Assembly (NCBI RefSeq): GCF_001544315.1
Contig: NZ_BCQG01000016.1
Span: forward strand, 1 to 64,000
DNA: 64,000 bases
Direction: 5' to 3'
Origin: Geobacillus jurassicus NBRC 107829
Lineage (GTDB): Bacteria; Bacillota; Bacilli; Bacillales; Anoxybacillaceae
This document shows, one piece after another, positions 19,153 through 27,839 of this stretch. Positions within the stretch are counted from its first letter, which is position 1. The number at the start of each line of letters is the position of its first letter. The notes beneath the pieces are model-generated. The model searched no databases and was not told the origin of the DNA. It saw nothing but the letters and a program-made list of their open reading frames with translations. The position numbers and the translations under genes were made by a program.

Positions 19153-20085
19153 CAGCCAATGGGCAATGAGCAAGCCAACGGAGAGCAAGAAGCCGAACTG
19201 CGTATTCGTTTGGGCGGTTGCTTTCATCGCCGGCATCATTTCAGCCGGTTTCGTTTTTCCGATGAATCCGCGCGCCGCTGCGATCGCTTTTGGGACGCTT
19301 AACAAAGCAAGCAGCGTCCAAAGCGGAACGATATGGAGCGCCACGAGCGCCACAATCCAGAGGAAGGCGGCGGCAAACATCATGGCGAGCAGGCGGATGG
19401 CCCAATCGCGGCCGATTAAAATGGCGAGCGTCTTTCTCCCTTTTTCGCGGTCGCCGTCTAGGTCGCGAATATTATTGGCGAGCAAAATGGCGCCGACTAA
19501 AATCGCGACCGGAATGGCCGTCAAGACGGCATTGGCGCTGATATCGCCCGTTTGGATGAAAAACGAAATCAAAATGATGACAAAGCCCATAAAAAAACCA
19601 GCCGCCAGTTCGCCAAACGGCGTATAGGCGATCGGAACCGGCCCCCCGGTGTAAAAGTAGCCGGCCGCCATGCAAATCGTTCCCACTACAGCGAGCCACC
19701 AGCTGCTTTCTGCGCAAATGTAAACCCCGATGAGCATGGCCAATCCAAAACAGCCAAACGCCAACGCCAGCACCGTTTTCGGTTTGAGGCCGTCACGGAC
19801 GATGGCTCCTCCGATGCCGACCGATTCCGGTGAATCGAGGCCGCGCTGATAATCATAGTATTCATTGAACATGTTCGTCGCCGCTTGAATCAACAAAGAG
19901 GCAATCATCATAGCGGCAAACAAGAGCCAATCGATTGACGTTTCGCCAAGCGCCAGCACCGTTCCGACGCACACCGGCACAAACGCCGCCGTCAGCGTGT
20001 GCGGACGCGTCAGCCGCCAAAAAACGCGCCAGTCGCGGCGTGCCGGCGGGCGATGATCCATATGTGTTAACGGTTGCATATTCAT
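19150..20085 (-). CDS. menA: 1,4-dihydroxy-2-naphthoate prenyltransferase
   Basis: Attaches the isoprenoid chain to 1,4-dihydroxy-2-naphthoate to form demethylmenaquinone. 311 residues with about eight to nine membrane helices, matching UbiA-family enzymes. The two Asp-rich prenyl-diphosphate/Mg sites are NMFNEYYDYQRGLDSPESV and NNIRDLDGDREKGRKTLAI. It acts in the cytoplasmic membrane. The start is taken at the ATG at 20085 (MNMQPLTHMDHRPPARRDW); ATG codons slightly downstream are alternatives. It is divergent from menF, with which it shares the 150-bp intergenic region, so the early and late steps of menaquinone synthesis are placed back to back. Confidence 0.95.
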   Translation of the reverse strand: MNMQPLTHMDHRPPARRDWRVFWRLTRPHTLTAAFVPVCVGTVLALGETSIDWLLFAAMMIASLLIQAATNMFNEYYDYQRGLDSPESVGIGGAIVRDGLKPKTVLALAFGCFGLAMLIGVYICAESSWWLAVVGTICMAAGYFYTGGPVPIAYTPFGELAAGFFMGFVIILISFFIQTGDISANAVLTAIPVAILVGAILLANNIRDLDGDREKGRKTLAILIGRDWAIRLLAMMFAAAFLWIVALVALHIVPLWTLLALLSVPKAIAAARGFIGKTKPAEMMPAMKATAQTNTQFGFLLSVGLLIAHWL

Positions 20086-20238
20086 TCCCCTTTATATTTC
20101 GTGAAAATGTCATCTATTTACGTCCAAAACAAGTGTAGGAAAACGTTTGAGGCGTGTCAACCCTTCCCGATAGATAAATGATTTCCTATTATATTATAAT
20201 GGAAAGGGGGATGGAGGGGGAATTTTACGAAAGAAAGC
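20086..20238. promoter_or_regulatory. Divergent menA/menF promoter region
   Basis: AT-rich centre with a clear -10-like TATAAT at 20195-20200 facing menF. No convincing -35 box was found at the right distance. No known regulator site was recognised. Confidence 0.4.
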
Positions 20239-21624
20239 GTGAGGAACGTGGCGATTGGATTTCGACATCATTTGCAGCAACAATTGCATAGATTGGCGGT
20301 GAATGCGGCGCGGCCGTTTGTCAGCTGGACGGAACCGTGGGAGGACGTTGATCCGGTTTCTTTTTTTATGCTGGGGCCGTCATGCGGCTTCCGCGAACGG
20401 TTTTTTTGGTCGGATCGAAGCGGAGGCACGATACTGGTCGGCCTCGGCTCCGCTTATGCGATCGAAACGGAGAAGGCGGACGGACGGTTTCATGAAGTGG
20501 AATCAGGACGCCGTCGATGGGAAAAGGAGATTGAGTCATACGGCGAGGCCGCTGCGCCGCCGCTGTTGTTCGGCGGGTTTTCGTTTGACCCGCACCGGCC
20601 GCGCACCGACATTTGGCGCGGTTTTCCGGCTGGGAAGCTCGTGGCGCCGGCCGCGCTTCTTGCCGTAAGAAATGGCCGAACGACATTGACCGTCACCGTG
20701 CCAACGGACAGGGGGGAGCGGGAATGGGGGCGAATCGGGCGCTTGCTTGAGCGGATGGATGAATGCGCGGCTGTTCCCGCCCGGCTTCCGCGCCTTGTTT
20801 CCGATAAGGAGGAGGAGAAAGAACGCTGGCTGGCGGCTGTTCGTGAAGCGATCGCCTCGATTCGGGCGGGGGCGTTGGACAAGGTGGTGCTCGCCCGCGC
20901 TCGGCGCTTGGCGTTCGCTGGGACGGTGGATGCCGCGGCCGTGCTCATGCGGCTTCGCGAGCAGCAGCCGTTTGCCTACCTTTTTGCCTTTGAACAAGAC
21001 GGCCGCTGTTTTATTGGCGCCTCCCCTGAGCAGCTTGTCCAAAAAGAGGGCGAGACGTGCCGGTCCGTTTGTCTCGCTGGTTCGGTGCGCCGCGGGGCCG
21101 CCATGGAGGAAGATGAGCGACTCGGCGCTTGGCTGCAGGCGGATCGAAAAAACGGCGAGGAACACGAGTTTGTCGTGCAAATGATCGGCCGCCTGTTTTC
21201 TTCTGTTTGCGAGACGGTCGAGATGCCGCCCGCGCCGCAGCTTCTCAAGCTGCCGCATATCCAACATTTATGCACCCCGGTTGTCGGCCGCGGCTGCCGA
21301 GAGCGATCGGTGCTCCGTTTGGTGGAAATGATGCATCCGACACCTGCGCTCGGCGGAACGCCGCGCGATCGGGCGCTTGAGGTGATCCGCTCCCTCGAGC
21401 CGCTTGACCGCGGATGGTACGCTGCGCCGATCGGCTGGGTGGACAGCGAGGGAGACGGGGAGTGGGCAGTCGCCATTCGCTCGGCCTTGCTCGCCGGGAA
21501 TGAAGCTGTGCTTTTTGCCGGCTGCGGCATTGTGGCCGATTCCGACCCAAACAGCGAATATGAGGAGACGAACGTCAAAATGGCCCCGATGTTATCGGCG
21601 TTGGGAGTGATGAACGATGGCTGA
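20239..21624 (+). CDS. menF: Isochorismate synthase
   Basis: Converts chorismate to isochorismate, the entry step of menaquinone synthesis. 461 residues. The chorismate-binding C-terminal domain shows IRAGALDKVVLARARRL (catalytic lysine region), FIGASPEQLVQ, LKLPHIQHLCTPVVGRG, HPTPALGGTPRD, GWYAAPIGWVDSEGDGEW and the GCGIVADSDPNSEYEET metal-binding end. The N-terminal region is less conserved, as usual. The start is placed at a GTG (20239); no strong ribosome-binding site is seen, and a GTG at 20248 is an alternative. It overlaps menD by eight bases, so menF, menD, menH and menB form one operon. Confidence 0.93.
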   Translation: MRNVAIGFRHHLQQQLHRLAVNAARPFVSWTEPWEDVDPVSFFMLGPSCGFRERFFWSDRSGGTILVGLGSAYAIETEKADGRFHEVESGRRRWEKEIESYGEAAAPPLLFGGFSFDPHRPRTDIWRGFPAGKLVAPAALLAVRNGRTTLTVTVPTDRGEREWGRIGRLLERMDECAAVPARLPRLVSDKEEEKERWLAAVREAIASIRAGALDKVVLARARRLAFAGTVDAAAVLMRLREQQPFAYLFAFEQDGRCFIGASPEQLVQKEGETCRSVCLAGSVRRGAAMEEDERLGAWLQADRKNGEEHEFVVQMIGRLFSSVCETVEMPPAPQLLKLPHIQHLCTPVVGRGCRERSVLRLVEMMHPTPALGGTPRDRALEVIRSLEPLDRGWYAAPIGWVDSEGDGEWAVAIRSALLAGNEAVLFAGCGIVADSDPNSEYEETNVKMAPMLSALGVMNDG

Positions 21625-23365
21625 TGCCTTATCCTTTTATGTGGCGGCGTTGGTCGACGGGTTGGCGCAAGCCGGGGTGGCGGAAGTGGTCATCAGCCCC
21701 GGCTCGCGCTCGACGCCGCTTGCGATGGCCATGGCGGGCCATAGCGGCCTTCGCCTTTATATGCAGATCGACGAGCGATCCGCCGCGTTTTTTGCCCTCG
21801 GCTTGGCGAAAGCGAAACAGCGGCCGGTCGTGTTAGTGTGCACATCGGGAACGGCGGCGGCCAACTATTTGCCGGCGGTTGTCGAGGCGTGCTATTCGCG
21901 TGTGCCGCTCGTGGTGTTGACGGCCGACCGTCCGCATGAACTGCGCGACGTCGGGGCGCCGCAGGCGATTGATCAATTGCACTTATACGGCCGCTACGCA
22001 AAGTGGTTTGTTGACTTGGCGCTGCCGGAAGAGGCGGACGATATGCTGCGCTACGCGCGGACGATGGCGGCAAGAGCGGTGGAAACGGCAGCGGGCGCCC
22101 CGGCCGGGCCCGTGCATGTGAACGCACCGTTTCGCGAGCCGCTCGTCCCGAATATCGATGAGGCGGTTTGGGAACGGGTGCAGGCGGTGTCAGGGACGCC
22201 GCAAGTGTTGCACGGCCGCCCAGCGCTGCCGCAAGAGAGCGTATCGGCGCTGTATGAGCAGCTGGCGGCGGCGGAACGCGGTTTGATCGTCTGCGGGCCG
22301 CTCGATCGCCCCGGATTTGCCGAGGCCGTGACGGAGCTGGCGCGGGCGCTTGATTTTCCGATCCTCGCCGATCCGCTTTCCCAGCTGCGCGCCGGCTCGC
22401 ATGATAAAACGTATGTCATTGACAGCTATGACGCCATTTTAAAAGAGGAAGGGATCGCTTCCAAGCTTGTTCCGGATGTGGTGCTTCGGTTCGGCGCCAT
22501 GCCGGTGTCGAAACCGCTCTTTTTATGGCTGAAGCGCCATCGCGCGATCCGTCAAATCGTCGTTGATGAGGGCGGATGGCGCGACCCGACCTTGTCGGCG
22601 GATTGCTTCGTCCACAGCGATGAGTCTCTTCTTTGTCGCCAGCTTCTTGAAATCGCTGCACCGAAGGAAAGCGAAAGCGCTTGGTCGGCGGCATGGCGGG
22701 AGATGAACACGATCGCCCGCTCAACGCTCAAGCGGCATCTGCCGGAAGAAGAGTGGTTTGAAGGGAAAGTGTTCATCGAGCTGGCTGACTTGCTTCCGGC
22801 TGGAGCGGCGCTGTTTGTCGGCAACAGCATGCCGATTCGCGATGCGGACACGTTTTTCTTTTCGACGGACAAGCCGCTTCGCGTTCTAGCCAACCGCGGC
22901 GCCAACGGCATTGACGGGGTCGTTTCAAGCGCCTTGGGTGCGAGCCTTGCCGCGCAGCCGCTTGTGCTTGTGATCGGCGATTTGTCATTTTACCACGATT
23001 TAAACGGCTTGTTGGCGGCGAAACTGCACTCGTTGTCGGCCACCATTGTTTTGTTGAACAACAACGGCGGCGGCATTTTCTCCTTTTTGCCGCAGGCGCG
23101 CCATAAAGGGCCGTTTGAAACGCTGTTTGGCACGCCGACTGATTTGTCGTTCGCCCATGCCGTCGAGATGTACGGCGGCCGCCATACGGTGCCGCATAGC
23201 TGGGCGGAGTTCCGCCGCTATGTGGCAGAATCGCTGTCATCAGGCGGGCTTCATGTCATTGAAGTGCGCACGTCGCGCGCGGAAAATGTCCGAATGCATC
23301 GATTGTTGTGGAATGAGGTTGCCCGGGAAATTGAGAAATTTCTCGAACGAAGAGGAATGGCATGA
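21617..23365 (+). CDS. menD: SEPHCHC synthase (2-succinyl-5-enolpyruvyl-6-hydroxy-3-cyclohexene-1-carboxylate synthase)
   Basis: A thiamine-diphosphate enzyme joining 2-oxoglutarate-derived succinic semialdehyde to isochorismate. 582 residues, normal length. The N-terminal Pyr domain has the conserved VVISPGSRSTPLAMAM and TSGTAAANYLPAVVEA. The C-terminal PP domain contains VGNSMPIRDADTFF, NRGANGIDGVVSSA, the ThDP/Mg motif GDLSFYHDLNGLL and NNNGGGIFSFLPQA. It uses the product of MenF and feeds MenH. The start overlaps the menF end and the stop overlaps the menH start (ATGA at 23362), so translation is coupled. Confidence 0.97.
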   Translation: MADALSFYVAALVDGLAQAGVAEVVISPGSRSTPLAMAMAGHSGLRLYMQIDERSAAFFALGLAKAKQRPVVLVCTSGTAAANYLPAVVEACYSRVPLVVLTADRPHELRDVGAPQAIDQLHLYGRYAKWFVDLALPEEADDMLRYARTMAARAVETAAGAPAGPVHVNAPFREPLVPNIDEAVWERVQAVSGTPQVLHGRPALPQESVSALYEQLAAAERGLIVCGPLDRPGFAEAVTELARALDFPILADPLSQLRAGSHDKTYVIDSYDAILKEEGIASKLVPDVVLRFGAMPVSKPLFLWLKRHRAIRQIVVDEGGWRDPTLSADCFVHSDESLLCRQLLEIAAPKESESAWSAAWREMNTIARSTLKRHLPEEEWFEGKVFIELADLLPAGAALFVGNSMPIRDADTFFFSTDKPLRVLANRGANGIDGVVSSALGASLAAQPLVLVIGDLSFYHDLNGLLAAKLHSLSATIVLLNNNGGGIFSFLPQARHKGPFETLFGTPTDLSFAHAVEMYGGRHTVPHSWAEFRRYVAESLSSGGLHVIEVRTSRAENVRMHRLLWNEVAREIEKFLERRGMA

Positions 23366-24174
23366 GCGTGATGGTGAATGGGGTTCGTTATCATGTGGAA
23401 CAATACGGAGAAGGAGAGCCGTTGCTTTTGCTTCACGGGTTTACCGGCAGCGCGGACACGTGGAGGCCGTTCGTCCCGTTTTGGCCGGACTTCCGCATGA
23501 TGGCCGTCGACTTGTTAGGTCATGGGCGGACCGAGGCGCCAAAGAACGCCGAGCGGTACCGGATCGAACACGCGGCGACCGACTTGGCGGCGCTCCTTGA
23601 CGAATGGGGCGTCGAACAAGCGAACGTGCTCGGCTACTCGATGGGCGGCCGGCTCGCTTTGGCCTTTGCCGTTTTGCATCCGCACCGCGTCCGCCGTTTA
23701 CTGCTTGAGAGCAGCTCGCCTGGGTTGAAGACGGAGGAAGAGCGGCGCGCGCGGCGGGAAGCGGATGAGGTGTTGGCGCGAAAGATCGAAACGGAAGGCG
23801 TCCGTTCTTTCGTCGATGATTGGGAGAAGCTTCCGCTTTTTGCCACTCAGCAGGCGCTTCCGGAGCCGACGCGGGCGGCGATTCGCCGCGAGCGGCTCCG
23901 CCATACGGCAACGGGGCTTGCCAACAGTTTGCGCGGGATGGGGACCGGCGTGCAACCGTCGTTTTGGGAGCGGCTTGGTGAACTTGCCATGCCTGTGCTG
24001 CTTGTTTGCGGGGAGCGCGATGAGAAGTTTTGCCGCATTGCCGCCCAAATGCACGAGCGTTTGCCAAACAGTGAACTTGTCTGCGTGAAGGAAGCCGGAC
24101 ATGCAATTCACGTGGAACAGCCCGGCATTTTTGCTAAAATAGTAAGTGAATTCATGACAAAGGGGGAAGTATAA
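23362..24174 (+). CDS. menH: SHCHC synthase (MenH, alpha/beta hydrolase fold)
   Basis: Removes pyruvate from SEPHCHC to give SHCHC. 270 residues with the alpha/beta-hydrolase signature: the oxyanion region LLLHGFTGSADTWRPF, the nucleophile elbow GYSMGGRLALAFA (Ser), an aspartate in the VCGERDEKF strand and the C-terminal histidine in KEAGHAIHVEQP. This triad and position within a men operon identify it as the functional MenH rather than a generic hydrolase. It overlaps menD by four bases. The stop is immediately followed by the menB start. Confidence 0.95.
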   Translation: MSVMVNGVRYHVEQYGEGEPLLLLHGFTGSADTWRPFVPFWPDFRMMAVDLLGHGRTEAPKNAERYRIEHAATDLAALLDEWGVEQANVLGYSMGGRLALAFAVLHPHRVRRLLLESSSPGLKTEEERRARREADEVLARKIETEGVRSFVDDWEKLPLFATQQALPEPTRAAIRRERLRHTATGLANSLRGMGTGVQPSFWERLGELAMPVLLVCGERDEKFCRIAAQMHERLPNSELVCVKEAGHAIHVEQPGIFAKIVSEFMTKGEV

Positions 24175-24993
24175 ATGCCGTTTGAGTGGGTGAAGCAGTA
24201 CGACTATGAGGACATTATTTACGAAACGTACAACGGCATCGCCAAAATTACGATCAACCGTCCGGAAGTACATAACGCGTTTCGGCCGAAAACGGTGAAC
24301 GAAATGATCGATGCGTTTACGAAAGCTCGCGATGATTCGAACATCGGCGTCATCATTTTGACCGGCGCTGGCGGCAAGGCGTTTTGCTCGGGCGGGGACC
24401 AAAAAGTGCGCGGCCATGGCGGCTATGTCGGCGAGGATGAAATTCCGCGCCTCAATGTGCTTGATTTGCAGCGGCTCATCCGCGTCATTCCGAAGCCGGT
24501 CATCGCAATGGTCGCCGGCTACGCCATCGGCGGCGGACATGTGCTTCATGTCGTGTGCGATTTGACGATCGCGGCGGACAACGCCATCTTCGGCCAAACC
24601 GGACCAAAAGTCGGCAGCTTTGACGGCGGCTATGGCGCCGGCTATTTGGCGCGCATCGTCGGTCATAAAAAGGCGCGGGAAATTTGGTATTTATGCCGTC
24701 AGTACACGGCGCAGGAAGCGCTCGAGATGGGGCTTGTCAACAAAGTCGTGCCGCTTGAGCAGCTCGAAGAAGAAACGGTCAAATGGGCGCAAGAAATTTT
24801 GGAAAAAAGCCCGACGGCCATTCGCTTCTTAAAAGCGGCGTTCAACGCCGATTCCGACGGCTTGGCTGGCATCCAACAGCTCGCCGGCGACGCGACGCTT
24901 CTCTTCTACACGACCGAAGAGGCGAAGGAAGGAATGCGGGCGTTCAAAGAAAAACGGAAGCCGGACTTCGGCCAATTCCCGCGCTTTCCGTGA
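24175..24993 (+). CDS. menB: 1,4-dihydroxy-2-naphthoyl-CoA synthase
   Basis: Closes the second ring by cyclising o-succinylbenzoyl-CoA. 272 residues of the crotonase superfamily. The N-terminal [17 protein letters not shown], CoA/oxyanion stretch [37 protein letters not shown] and the MenB-specific [19 protein letters not shown] are all present. Its C-terminal [11 protein letters not shown] is the usual MenB ending. It starts directly at the base after the menH stop, with AAGGGGGAAG upstream inside menH. A strong terminator follows within 10 bp, so the operon menF-D-H-B ends here, before menE. The step for o-succinylbenzoate synthesis (menC) is not in this window. Confidence 0.97.
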   Translation: MPFEWVKQYDYEDIIYETYNGIAKITINRPEVHNAFRPKTVNEMIDAFTKARDDSNIGVIILTGAGGKAFCSGGDQKVRGHGGYVGEDEIPRLNVLDLQRLIRVIPKPVIAMVAGYAIGGGHVLHVVCDLTIAADNAIFGQTGPKVGSFDGGYGAGYLARIVGHKKAREIWYLCRQYTAQEALEMGLVNKVVPLEQLEEETVKWAQEILEKSPTAIRFLKAAFNADSDGLAGIQQLAGDATLLFYTTEEAKEGMRAFKEKRKPDFGQFPRFP

Positions 24994-24999
24994 TGAGAA

Positions 25000-25040
25000 C
25001 GAAAAAGCAGCTTGATGGCGCGTCAAGCTGCTTTTTCTGT
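25000..25040 (+). terminator. Terminator after menB
   Basis: AAAAAGCAGCTTGA-TGGCGCG-TCAAGCTGCTTTTT is a perfect stem with a T run. It separates menF-D-H-B from menE. Confidence 0.92.
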
Positions 25041-25258
25041 GAAAGGGCTTTCCGGTCTAGAGAGCTGGTGATTTCACAGGAACTACGGCTCAACAAACTT
25101 GTGCACGCCATGGGCAGCCGTTTCTATTCCTGTGTTGCGGATAGAAAAGGGGCTGTCGATGGGGCTTGTCCATGAGGCAACTCGCCCCGCTTCAGCAACG
25201 GAACGGACATTCCCACGTTGACCGCGGGCGGGAAAAGGAACGAACGGAGGGACACCGG

Positions 25259-26731
25259 ATGACGACGATGCCAAACTGGCTGAAGCAACGGGCGTTTTTA
25301 ACCCCGGAGCGGATTGCTGTAAGCGACGGCAAGCAGGCAAAGACGTTTGCTGAGCTCTATGAAGCGGCCGCGGCCTGGGCGAGGCGCCTCGCTCGGGCGG
25401 GCGTCAAGGAAGGGGACATTGTCGCCCTGCTGATGAAAAATCGCATCGAAATGATCGAGATGGTCCATGCGTTGTTTTTTCTTGGCGCCCGCGTCTTGCT
25501 GCAAAACGTGCGCCTCACTTCCTATGAGCTCGGCTGGCAGCTCGATGACAGCGGAGCGCGTCTTGTTATTGCCGATGAGGAGTTGGCCGGACGCCTTGCC
25601 GGTGATGGCCGTGTTCTGACTGTAGGCGCCCTGGCCGCGCTTCCGGAGGCGGACGTTTCATTAAAAGAAACGTGCGATTTGGAGGAAACCGCCACGATCA
25701 TGTATACGTCCGGGACGACCGGCACTCCGAAAGGCGTCTTGCAAACGTATGGAAACCATTGGTGGAGCGCTGTCGGCTCGGCGCTCAATTTAGGCTTGCA
25801 TGAGCGCGACTGCTGGCTGGCCGCTGTGCCGCTGTTTCACATCAGCGGCCTGTCGATCGCCATGCGCAGCGTCATTTACGGCATGCCGATGCGGCTGCAA
25901 GCCTCGTTTGACCCGAAGGAGGCGAATGAATGGATCATGCGCGGCGACGTGACGATCATGTCGGTCGTGGCCGCCATGCTCCAGCGGATGGTATCGGAGC
26001 TTGGGGAGGCGCGCTACCCTGATACGTTCCGCTGCATGCTGCTTGGCGGCGGGCCGGCGCCGCGCCCGTTGCTTGAGGCGTGCAAAGAAAAAGGCATCCC
26101 GGTGTACCAAACGTACGGGATGACGGAAACGGCATCGCAAATCGTGACGCTGGCGCCGGAATACAGCTTGACGAAGCTCGGTTCGGCCGGCAAGCCGCTC
26201 TTTCCGGCGGAGCTTTGCATCATCAAAGACGGCCAACCGGCGCGGCCGCATGAAGCGGGAGAAATTGTCGTCAAAGGGCCGAATGTCGCCAAAGGATACT
26301 TGCATCGCCCGGAAGCGACGGCGCAAGCGATCCGCGACGGCTGGTTCTATACGGGGGACATTGGCTATGTCGATGAAGACGGATTTTTGTATGTCCTTGA
26401 CCGCCGTTCCGACCTCATCATTTCCGGCGGTGAAAACGTCTACCCAGCTGAGGTGGAGGCGGTGCTGCTGTCGCATCCCGATGTGGAAGAAGCCGGGGTG
26501 ACCGGCGTCGAGGATGAAACGTGGGGGCAAGTGCCGTATGCGTTCGTCCGCCTGAAACGCGGAGCGGCGGCGGATGAAGCGGCGCTGCGCGCGTTTTGCC
26601 GCGAACGGCTGGCGAAATATAAAGTGCCGGCCCGCATTTACTTCGTCGACGAACTGCCGCGCAACGCCGCGCAAAAACTGCTGCGCCGCGAACTGAAAAG
26701 GCTCATTCCAAAAACGGAACAAATGTTTTGA
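25259..26731 (+). CDS. menE: o-Succinylbenzoate-CoA ligase
   Basis: Activates o-succinylbenzoate with ATP and CoA, giving the substrate of MenB. 490 residues of the ANL adenylate-forming superfamily. The P-loop-like motif is ATIMYTSGTTGTPKGVLQ, the adenine/substrate motif is VYQTYGMTETASQIV, the hinge region is WFYTGDIGYVDEDGFLYVLD and the catalytic C-terminal lysine is in RNAAQKLLRRELK. The start is the ATG at 25259 after AACGGAGGGACACCGG; an in-frame extension to 25166 is unsupported. Unlike B. subtilis-style tight men operons, it is separated from menB by a strong terminator and 265 bp, so it may have its own promoter or rely on read-through. Confidence 0.96.
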   Translation: MTTMPNWLKQRAFLTPERIAVSDGKQAKTFAELYEAAAAWARRLARAGVKEGDIVALLMKNRIEMIEMVHALFFLGARVLLQNVRLTSYELGWQLDDSGARLVIADEELAGRLAGDGRVLTVGALAALPEADVSLKETCDLEETATIMYTSGTTGTPKGVLQTYGNHWWSAVGSALNLGLHERDCWLAAVPLFHISGLSIAMRSVIYGMPMRLQASFDPKEANEWIMRGDVTIMSVVAAMLQRMVSELGEARYPDTFRCMLLGGGPAPRPLLEACKEKGIPVYQTYGMTETASQIVTLAPEYSLTKLGSAGKPLFPAELCIIKDGQPARPHEAGEIVVKGPNVAKGYLHRPEATAQAIRDGWFYTGDIGYVDEDGFLYVLDRRSDLIISGGENVYPAEVEAVLLSHPDVEEAGVTGVEDETWGQVPYAFVRLKRGAAADEAALRAFCRERLAKYKVPARIYFVDELPRNAAQKLLRRELKRLIPKTEQMF

Positions 26732-26761
26732 CAGCGCTGAAAACGACCGTTCCGAAAGCGG

Positions 26762-26806
26762 AAAAGGCAGGAGCCTCACCTAGTCGGGGTTCCTGCCTTT
26801 TTGCCG
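26762..26806 (+). terminator. Terminator after menE
   Basis: AAAAGGCAGGAGCC...GGTTCCTGCCTTTTT forms a stable stem with a T tract. Confidence 0.85.
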
Positions 26807-26809
26807 CTG

Positions 26810-26929
26810 CGGCCAAACCTCGTCCATCCACCCGAGTTCAGCCGCCGCGGCACCTGTCCTCTAATGGGTGGGCTGTCATCAAACTTCGTTTCTCGCTCAA
26901 TATGGCGTTTGTTCCGGAGCGGATTGCCA
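26810..26929 (-). pseudogene. Decayed tandem copy of the neighbouring small gene's 3' end
   Basis: The 3' end of the small gene at 26930-27127 (encoding AAELGWMDD) reappears about 120 bp further on. The plus-strand sequence CCATCCACCCGAGTTCAGC occurs at 26823-26841 and again at 26939-26957. Similarity stretches further (TTTGATGAC...CCCACC) but has small insertions and deletions, so the second copy is a fragment without an open frame. Confidence 0.6.
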
Positions 26930-27127
26930 TCAAACGTCATCCATCCACCCGAGTTCAGCGGCCCGATGGGCGACGAGCCGTTCAATCTCAGGTGGGAGCT
27001 GATCAAACGAACCGAACTCATAATCCCACAAACGGGCGAAGGAGTCGATGCAAGCCGGGTATGTTCCTAAAGCGGCCCGCTTCATTTCCGTTTGCAGCGC
27101 TTGAATGAGGCTGGCGCGTTTGTCCAT
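26930..27127 (-). CDS. Small conserved protein of unknown function
   Basis: About 65 residues: DKRASLIQALQTEMKRAALG, then CIDSFARLWDYEFGSFDQLP and EIERLVAHRAAELGWMDDV. It looks helical and soluble with no membrane segment. I do not recognise the family. GAGGGG lies eight bases before the ATG at 27127; an ATG two codons earlier (27133) is also possible. It lies downstream of a DUF1540 gene on the same strand, with which it may be cotranscribed. A degraded second copy of its 3' end follows. Confidence 0.7.
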   Translation of the reverse strand: MDKRASLIQALQTEMKRAALGTYPACIDSFARLWDYEFGSFDQLPPEIERLVAHRAAELGWMDDV

Positions 27128-27192
27128 CGTCATCCCCCTCGAACGATGCAAGCGCCGCCCGGTCGGCCGGGCAGCGCCTCGTTGGTCTCGCA

Positions 27193-27354
27193 TTATGCTT
27201 CATGGGCCGGAACAAACGTTTTGCAGTCTGTTTCTGTGGAATCGGACGCCATTTTCCCTGCATGGCTGACCACGTAAATGGCTTCAGCGCTGCAACGATT
27301 TCCTTCCGCCCAATAACGGCAGTTGCGAACTTCGCAAAGAACGTCTTTCGCCAT
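27193..27354 (-). CDS. DUF1540 domain protein, cysteine-rich
   Basis: About 53 residues. The pattern DVLCEVRNCRYWAEGNRCSA with a later DCKTF is the DUF1540 signature: four cysteines that probably bind a metal. The function is unknown; such small proteins are common in spore-forming Firmicutes. AAGGGGGATGACC precedes the ATG at 27354. The next gene on the same strand starts about 65 bases after its stop. Confidence 0.8.
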   Translation of the reverse strand: MAKDVLCEVRNCRYWAEGNRCSAEAIYVVSHAGKMASDSTETDCKTFVPAHEA

Positions 27355-27465
27355 GGTCATCCCCCTTGTCGTGATGAAATCGCCCGCACCTATAGTTTGG
27401 TACACGCAAAGGAATTTATGAGCGGAGGAACGGAAAAGTAGAAGTGAAAATATGTATCATTTTAA

Positions 27466-27495
27466 TTGACATAGAAAATCATTCTCAATTAAAAT
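27466..27495 (+). promoter_or_regulatory. Promoter with Fur box
   Basis: TTGACA (27466-27471), 18-bp spacer and TAAAAT (27490-27495) make a sigma-A-type promoter. The spacer holds AGAAAATCATTCTCA (27473-27487), which on the other strand reads TGAGAATGATTTTCT, a good match to the 7-1-7 Fur box. Iron repression of the following genes is inferred. Confidence 0.7.
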
Positions 27496-27529
27496 AAAAA
27501 GAAAGAAGCGAGCAAAGGAGGCTTTCGTG

Positions 27530-27820
27530 ATGGCATCTCTGCTTGTTGTCGGAGCCGATCATTTAGGCCATATTACCGATAAATTGGAGCGTTCCGGATT
27601 CCGGGAAATCATTCATCTTAACGGACGGAAAGTGAATATGGTGAAACGCGACATTCCGGAGCATGTCGACGCCATATTGGTCATGATCGATTACGTGAAC
27701 CATAATTTGGCGAAGAAAGTGAAAGAGAAGGCGAAAAGCAAAGACAAGCCCATTTATTTTGCGAAACGGTCATGGAGCTCGATTCACGCCGTATTGGAGC
27801 AGCTGGAAAAACATGCGTGA
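27530..27820 (+). CDS. DUF2325 family protein
   Basis: About 96 residues: ASLLVVGADHLGHITDKLER at the start, then VNMVKRDIPEHVDAILVMID and KKVKEKAKSKDKPIYFAKRS. This is the small Rossmann-like DUF2325 fold. Its biochemical role is not established. AAAGGAGG at 27515-27522 fits the ATG at 27530; the GTG three bases upstream is less well spaced. A Fur box lies in its promoter, which suggests a link to iron or redox conditions. The next gene starts about 20 bases downstream and is probably cotranscribed. Confidence 0.82.
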   Translation: MASLLVVGADHLGHITDKLERSGFREIIHLNGRKVNMVKRDIPEHVDAILVMIDYVNHNLAKKVKEKAKSKDKPIYFAKRSWSSIHAVLEQLEKHA

Positions 27821-27839
27821 ACAAAGGAGGCGAGCCGTG

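Noticed and set aside
20211-20300. Alternative menF start at ATG 20211
   Set aside because: It is in a different frame from menF and soon leaves protein-like sequence.
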